Positions 52,103 through 55,747 of a stretch of 55,747 nucleotides of DNA are shown piece after piece. Every line of letters begins with the position of its first letter. Positions within the stretch are counted from its first letter, which is position 1. Both the position numbers and the translations under genes were made by a program. The stretch is taken from positions 1 through 55,747 of the forward strand of contig CAWDMN010000077.1 in the NCBI GenBank assembly GCA_963803155.1. The letters are read 5' to 3'. The DNA comes from CAWDMN01 sp963803155 (GTDB taxonomy: Bacteria; Acidobacteriota; Terriglobia; Versatilivoradales; Versatilivoraceae). Below the pieces are notes generated by a model that did no database searches, had not been told where the DNA came from, and saw nothing but the letters and a program-made list of their open reading frames with translations.

Positions 52103-54067
52103 ATGGTTTGCCGCAAATTCACTTTTCTCCCGTTTCTGACCATAATCATCGGATTGATCTGTTTTTCCGGCTGCCGGGCGCGAAGTTATTCCCAACCAGG
52201 AAGCGGGAAAAAGTTGCTGATTCTCGGCATTGATGCCATGGACCCTCAGATCCTGGAACGGATGACGGCCCGGGGTGAATTGCCTCATTTTCTGTGGCTC
52301 ATGCAGAAGGGAGGATATCGGCATCTGCGAACCACCATCCCTCCGGAAAGTCCGGTCGCATGGTCCAGTTTTATCACGGGAACCAATCCCGGAGGACATG
52401 GTATTTTCGATTTCATCCATCGCGATCCTTCCACTTTGAATCCGCACTTTTCCATCTCGGGCGCCGTCCCTCCACGCCACTCCATTTCACTGGGGAAGTG
52501 GATCCTCCCATTGGGAGGCGGAGAGATGGTACTCCTGCGCCAAGGGCGCAGCTTTTGGGAAATTCTCGCCGATCATGACATCCCGGCCTTCATCCTGCGT
52601 ATTCCGGCCAATTTCCCCCCGGTAAAAACCCGGGCCACACAATTATCCGGCATGGGCACACCCGATATTTTGGGAACCTACGGGACGTTTTCTTTTTTTA
52701 CCGACGAACCGGAAAGCCATTACACTGGCATTTCTGGCGGTGATGTCACCCCTGTATCGATCAAGGATTCCCATCTCAAATCGAGTATAAAAGGCCCTCC
52801 CAACAGTTTTCGCCAAGGGAATCCTCCGTGCCGGCTGGATTTTGAAGTCTATATCGATCCGGAAAATCCAGTGGCCCGGATTGATCTGCCGGATCAGAAG
52901 ATTTTGCTTCGGGAAAAGGAATGGAGTCCCTGGACTCGGGTTTCTTTTCCGGCGCTCCCCGGAATCCATTCCGTGCGGGGCGCCTGCCGTTTTTATTTGA
53001 AAGAGGTGCGGCCAAATTTTAAATTGTATGTCAGCCCGATCAATCTCGATCCTTCCGCCCCGGATCTTCCAATCTCCGAACCCTCGGGGTACTCCGCTGA
53101 ATTGGCGTCCCAGCTGGGAATATTTCACACGCTCGGAATCCCGGAAGATGCCAATGCCCTTTCCGCGGGAGTCCTGGATGACCGGGAGTTTTTGGACCAG
53201 GCCCGGGTGGTGCTGGACGAAGAAATCCGAATGTACGAACATGAGCTGAGACGATTTCATCAAGGAGTTTTTTTCTTTTACTTTGGGAGCATCGATCAAC
53301 TGCAGCACATGTTCTGGCGCTGTATGGATCCCTCTCATCCGGCGCATTCCACCTGCACCGAGCAGGAGCCGGCGATTGAATCCGCTTACCGCCGGATGGA
53401 CTCAATTTTAAAAACGGCCTTGGAGACAATGGGAGGGGAGGACACCTTGCTGGTGCTCTCCGATCACGGATTTGCCCCTTTCAGCCGCTCCTTCCAATTG
53501 GGGACGTGGCTTAAAAACAACGGCTACACCACCTTGACCAATTTTTCTGAGGGGGAATTGCTCAACAATGTGGATTGGCAATATAGCCGGGCTTATGCCT
53601 TGGGATTCAGCGGACTCTATCTCAACTTGCGCGGCCGGGAGCCGCATGGCATCGTGGATACCGGCAAACAACGGGAAGATCTCCTCAATGAACTCAAGAG
53701 CAAGTTGGAAGCGATTCGCGACCCCGAAACCGGAGAACCCGTGATTCATCGGGTTTACAAAACCGAGGAATTTTACAGCGGTGGTTTCATGCGGGAAGCC
53801 CCGGACTTAATTGTCGGGTATAATCGCGGGTATCGGGCTTCTTGGGAAACCGCGTTGGGACGATTCCCCAGGAGGGAGTTAATCGAAATCAACCGGCAGA
53901 AATGGAGTGGCGATCATTTGATGTCAGCAGACTTGGTCCCAGGCGTGTTGCTTGCCAATCGTCCCATCCGGATGCAGACGCCTGCTTTGACCGATCTAGC
54001 ACCGACAATCCTACAAGAGTTTGGGCTCCAGCCGGCCCCCGAGATGAAAGGTAAAAGCGTATTCTGA
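52103..54067 (+). CDS. alkaline phosphatase superfamily phosphodiesterase, lipoprotein
   Basis: A 654-residue protein of the type I phosphodiesterase/nucleotide pyrophosphatase group. The N-terminus ends in LICFSGC, a lipobox, so it is probably a membrane-anchored lipoprotein. Metal and nucleophile positions: first Asp in LLILGIDAMDPQ, nucleophile candidate in PPESPVAWSSFITGTNPGGH, then Asp-His in LLVLSDHGFAPF and the last His in WSGDHLMSADLVPG. A middle insert of about 200 residues is strand-rich. The substrate may be a phospho- or sulfo-ester of lipid or sugar. A 65-residue protein and a DUF106-like membrane protein follow on the same strand, interrupted by a block of repeats. Confidence 0.85.
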   Translation: MVCRKFTFLPFLTIIIGLICFSGCRARSYSQPGSGKKLLILGIDAMDPQILERMTARGELPHFLWLMQKGGYRHLRTTIPPESPVAWSSFITGTNPGGHGIFDFIHRDPSTLNPHFSISGAVPPRHSISLGKWILPLGGGEMVLLRQGRSFWEILADHDIPAFILRIPANFPPVKTRATQLSGMGTPDILGTYGTFSFFTDEPESHYTGISGGDVTPVSIKDSHLKSSIKGPPNSFRQGNPPCRLDFEVYIDPENPVARIDLPDQKILLREKEWSPWTRVSFPALPGIHSVRGACRFYLKEVRPNFKLYVSPINLDPSAPDLPISEPSGYSAELASQLGIFHTLGIPEDANALSAGVLDDREFLDQARVVLDEEIRMYEHELRRFHQGVFFFYFGSIDQLQHMFWRCMDPSHPAHSTCTEQEPAIESAYRRMDSILKTALETMGGEDTLLVLSDHGFAPFSRSFQLGTWLKNNGYTTLTNFSEGELLNNVDWQYSRAYALGFSGLYLNLRGREPHGIVDTGKQREDLLNELKSKLEAIRDPETGEPVIHRVYKTEEFYSGGFMREAPDLIVGYNRGYRASWETALGRFPRRELIEINRQKWSGDHLMSADLVPGVLLANRPIRMQTPALTDLAPTILQEFGLQPAPEMKGKSVF

Positions 54068-54186
54068 AGATCTTTGCAGACTTCGCCCGGCGATGGCAAT
54101 TCGGTTTGTACATTACTGGGTGATCATCCACACAAGGGGATGAAATATTATTCCCCCGTTGAAGAGGGATTTTCTTTGGAGTCGCC

Positions 54187-54223
54187 CATGCCAGCGCGGC
54201 TGGCACAACAAGAGGATGAAAAT
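54187..54223 (+). repeat. repeat C, copy 4
   Basis: CATGCCAGCGCGGCTGGCAC followed by AACAAGAGGATGAAAAT, nearly identical to copy 3 at 50840. Confidence 0.8.
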
Positions 54224-54282
54224 GGCAGGTCTTGTTGCAGCCGCATGGTTTCGAACTTTGATCCTTGCAGCACAGAACTGGC

Positions 54283-54379
54283 CTGTAGCGCAGACCCGCA
54301 ACGAAGATCTGCCTTGGTGGGTCTGCGGCATTTAGCTGAGCAAAAAGCCGCGGAGTCTGTGATGCGACTCCGCGCTACA
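54283..54379. repeat. repeat D: 97-bp dyad with TGTAGCGC ends
   Basis: The outer ends are TGTAGCGC and GCGCTACA. Two inner hairpins are visible: GCAGACCC / GGGTCTGC and GCGGAGTC / GACTCCGC. There is no coding capacity. This is a single complete copy in the window. Confidence 0.7.
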
Positions 54380-54448
54380 ATCGCGGCCAATCAATTCAAT
54401 TTCTCTGCTTTAGTCAACCACACGGAAGGGATTTACTGAGGAGCTGCG

Positions 54449-54485
54449 CATGCCAGCACGGCTGGCTCAACAAGAGAATGAAAAT
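54449..54485 (+). repeat. repeat C, copy 5
   Basis: CATGCCAGCACGGCTGGCTC followed by AACAAGAGAATGAAAAT. It joins repeat E directly. Confidence 0.75.
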
Positions 54486-54601
54486 TTATTCCCCCTTTGA
54501 AGGGGAATGGCGCGGTAGCGCCAGGGTGATGTCTTTTCGGTAGGTCTGACATCCCCCGACGCCCGCAAGCGGACGCCACCCCCTTCAAAGGGGGATTTTC
54601 T
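54484..54601. repeat. repeat E: CCCCCTTTGAAGGGG palindrome pair
   Basis: TTCCCCCTTTGAAGGGGAA near 54489 and CCCCCTTCAAAGGGGGATTT near 54580 are inverted copies that each are also palindromic. Between them lie GGCGC-GGTA-GCGCC and CCGACGCCCGCAAGCGG. This is a common dispersed element type in environmental genomes. Confidence 0.7.
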
Positions 54602-54615
54602 AGGGAGGATAAGCC

Positions 54616-54813
54616 ATGTTTGGAAATAATTTGAAAATTGATGCAGAGCTGTTGAAGCGCTGCAAAGCCTGTGCGGAGGAGGCAGGTTACAGCTCCGTCG
54701 AGGAATTTGTCTCTCATATCCTGGAACGAGAATGCAAGGCCCGAGAGACCGGCGACCAGGAGTCGGAAAAAGAGATCAGTAAACGTCTAAAAGGACTCGG
54801 ATACATTGAATGA
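54616..54813 (+). CDS. 65-residue ribbon-helix-helix-like protein
   Basis: The sequence MFGNNLKIDAELLKRCKACA then EEAGYSSVEEFVSHILEREC fits a short beta strand and two helices of an Arc/CopG-type fold. A charged linker follows, and the C-terminus KRLKGLGYIE resembles the GLGY(I/L) endings of acidobacterial AlkP-superfamily proteins. GGGAGGATAAGCC before the ATG is a strong ribosome site. It lies between a phosphodiesterase gene and a DUF106-like membrane protein gene. It could be a DNA-binding regulator of the cluster or a small subunit of one neighbour; the sequence does not decide. Confidence 0.8.
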   Translation: MFGNNLKIDAELLKRCKACAEEAGYSSVEEFVSHILERECKARETGDQESEKEISKRLKGLGYIE

Positions 54814-54879
54814 AGGGAAAGGCCGGGGGCCTGCCTTGATCGGCTCCTGGAGCAACGAAATTATTGGACATAAGGAAAT

Positions 54880-55707
54880 ATGGCTCAAATCCAATCCATC
54901 TTAGGCGCTGTCCTCGATCTGCTGTTTTCTCCATTCACGGCGTTGTCACCCCAGTGGCTGATGTGGGTCTTTTCTACCTTAGTGGCCATCGGGAGCCTGC
55001 TCATTTTCAAATACAGCACCCGCCAGGAAACCCTGAGTCGAGCTCGCAGCCGCATCCAGGGACACCTGTTGGAAATGCGCCTTTTCAAAGATTCGCCGCG
55101 ATTGATGCTTTCTGCCCAATGGGGTTTGCTCAAAGAGAACGCCCGATGTTTGTTCATCGGCCTGATTCCCTTGCTCCTCATGGCCCCACCGCTGCTTTTG
55201 CTCTTCCCTCATATGGAAAGACGCATGGCCTGGCGGCCTTTGCGTCCCGGAGAAGAGGCGCTGGTTTGCGCCACCTTGAGTGAAAAGGCCTCTTCTCAAC
55301 TCATGTGGATAAAGCTTTTGACTTCGGATGGGATTGCTGTGGTATCGCCCCCGCTTCGCATTTCATCTCTTCGCGAAATTTGTTGGAGAATCCAGGCAAG
55401 GGCTCCCGGCCATCATTTTTTGAATATTATAGCCTCGGGACAAAGTGAATCCATTGCCGTGGCAGTCTCCAACCGTCCCATGGAAAAAATCGTGCCTGAA
55501 ATGCGCAGCAGCAGCTGGTGGAACGATCTGCTGGCGGGAGGGTCTCCCCATCTTTCAGCTGAGTCTGCGCTGCAGAAAATCGCCATTACTTATCCCGGGC
55601 AAGAGATCCCTTTCCTGTTCTGGCGCTGGAATTGGCTGGTCGTTTTTTTTGTCGAAGTTCTTTTAGTTGGCTGGATCCTGAAATATTTTCTGAAGGTGGA
55701 GATCTAG
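54880..55707 (+). CDS. DUF106/EMC3/TMCO1-like membrane protein (Oxa1 superfamily)
   Basis: A 275-residue membrane protein. A first helix (about 25-43, LMWVFSTLVAIGSLLIFKY) is followed by a basic cytoplasmic helical hairpin STRQETLSRARSRIQGHLLE then MRLFKDSPRLMLSAQWGLLK. A second helix pair sits at about 90-110 (CLFIGLIPLLLMAPPLLLLF), an external domain of about 130 residues starts RPLRPGEEALV, and a last helix is near the C-terminus (LVVFFVEVLLVGWILKYFL). The hairpin between helices is the hallmark of the Oxa1/YidC superfamily members DUF106, EMC3 and TMCO1, which insert membrane proteins or lipid-linked partners. That assignment rests on pattern only. AAGGAAAT precedes the ATG. Confidence 0.65.
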   Translation: MAQIQSILGAVLDLLFSPFTALSPQWLMWVFSTLVAIGSLLIFKYSTRQETLSRARSRIQGHLLEMRLFKDSPRLMLSAQWGLLKENARCLFIGLIPLLLMAPPLLLLFPHMERRMAWRPLRPGEEALVCATLSEKASSQLMWIKLLTSDGIAVVSPPLRISSLREICWRIQARAPGHHFLNIIASGQSESIAVAVSNRPMEKIVPEMRSSSWWNDLLAGGSPHLSAESALQKIAITYPGQEIPFLFWRWNWLVVFFVEVLLVGWILKYFLKVEI

Positions 55708-55708
55708 C

Positions 55709-55747
55709 GTGCAGACATCCCCGAGCTCTGCACGATCGAATGGTGGA
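55709..55747 (+). CDS. possible start of the next gene, cut by the window end
   Basis: A GTG right after the preceding stop opens an uninterrupted frame (MQTSPSSARSNGG) to the window end. AAGGTGGAG, at the end of the upstream gene, is spaced as a ribosome site. Thirteen codons are too few to identify a product. Confidence 0.35.
   Translation, partial: MQTSPSSARSNGG

Larger units (their letters stand above)
54068..54615. other. 548-bp block of palindromic repeats inside a gene cluster
   Basis: In order: repeat C copy 4 (54187), repeat D (54283-54379), repeat C copy 5 (54449), repeat E (54484-54601). No gene. It separates the phosphodiesterase from the ribbon-helix-helix-like gene, which has its own strong ribosome site right after repeat E. 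Confidence 0.65.

Noticed and set aside
1..55747. CRISPR arrays, tRNA and rRNA genes
   Set aside because: No set of regularly spaced identical repeats, no cloverleaf-like sequence ending in CCA and no conserved rRNA segment was noticed on reading. A tool search could still find a tRNA.

Overview
The window most resembles a chromosomal segment of an Acidobacteriota-type heterotroph. The pointers are a TonB-dependent receptor with an N-terminal carboxypeptidase-regulatory-like domain, many Sec/Tat-exported carbohydrate-active enzymes, Tat-exported Gfo/Idh/MocA and TIM-barrel proteins, a secreted SPWA-type protein, and intergenic space crowded with short palindromic elements. This is inference from gene content; no rRNA or tRNA gene was recognised.

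Layout. 1-1.4 kb: an IS256-family insertion sequence cut by the window edge. 1.4-15 kb: exported polysaccharide-active proteins (a GH5-like/GH30-like fusion, a CE1-like esterase, a toroid protein resembling lyases, a GH97 glycosidase, a Tat-exported sugar-isomerase-like protein), interrupted by a two-gene ABC-2 exporter, a broken DinB/ClbS-like gene and a REP-transposase remnant. 15.4-17.2 kb: a GT-C-like membrane protein with TPRs. 17.2-21.8 kb: gene-poor and mobile, holding a small membrane protein, an OsmC gene carried on what looks like an integron gene cassette with an attC site, a methyltransferase, and two copies of the 5' end of a short-chain dehydrogenase gene. 21.9-33.2 kb: an SGNH-like protein, a beta-propeller glycosidase-like protein, a TonB receptor with a CPxC/His-rich small protein, a membrane protein, a frameshifted tannase/feruloyl esterase, and a GH130 mannosylglucose phosphorylase. 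33.3-37.8 kb: an intact GxxExxY gene framed by near-perfect inverted repeats, a secreted SPWA-type protein, an M19 dipeptidase and a CBM9-like protein. 38.3-44.6 kb: a complete histidine-degradation operon (hutH, hutU, hutI, ftcD). 44.8-52 kb: a CE15-like glucuronoyl esterase, a Tat-exported oxidoreductase, an M28 peptidase and an exported isomerase-like TIM barrel. 52-55.7 kb: a lipoprotein phosphodiesterase of the alkaline phosphatase superfamily, a 65-residue ribbon-helix-helix-like protein and a DUF106/EMC3-like membrane protein.

Together the genes suggest scavenging of plant- or microbe-derived material. Exported esterases and glycosidases open hemicellulose and phenolic esters, a TonB receptor imports products, GH130 phosphorolyses a mannosyl-glucose disaccharide in the cytoplasm, and two peptidases plus the hut operon turn peptides and histidine into glutamate and one-carbon units.

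The least ordinary signals are the mobile DNA. One is a family of inverted-repeat elements in which a GxxExxY gene exactly fills the space between the repeats, with deleted relatives elsewhere. Another is the OsmC cassette with its attC site. A third is three or more families of palindromic repeats placed at gene 3' ends. The three-gene phosphodiesterase / small protein / EMC3-like cluster at the right edge is the best candidate for an undescribed functional unit.
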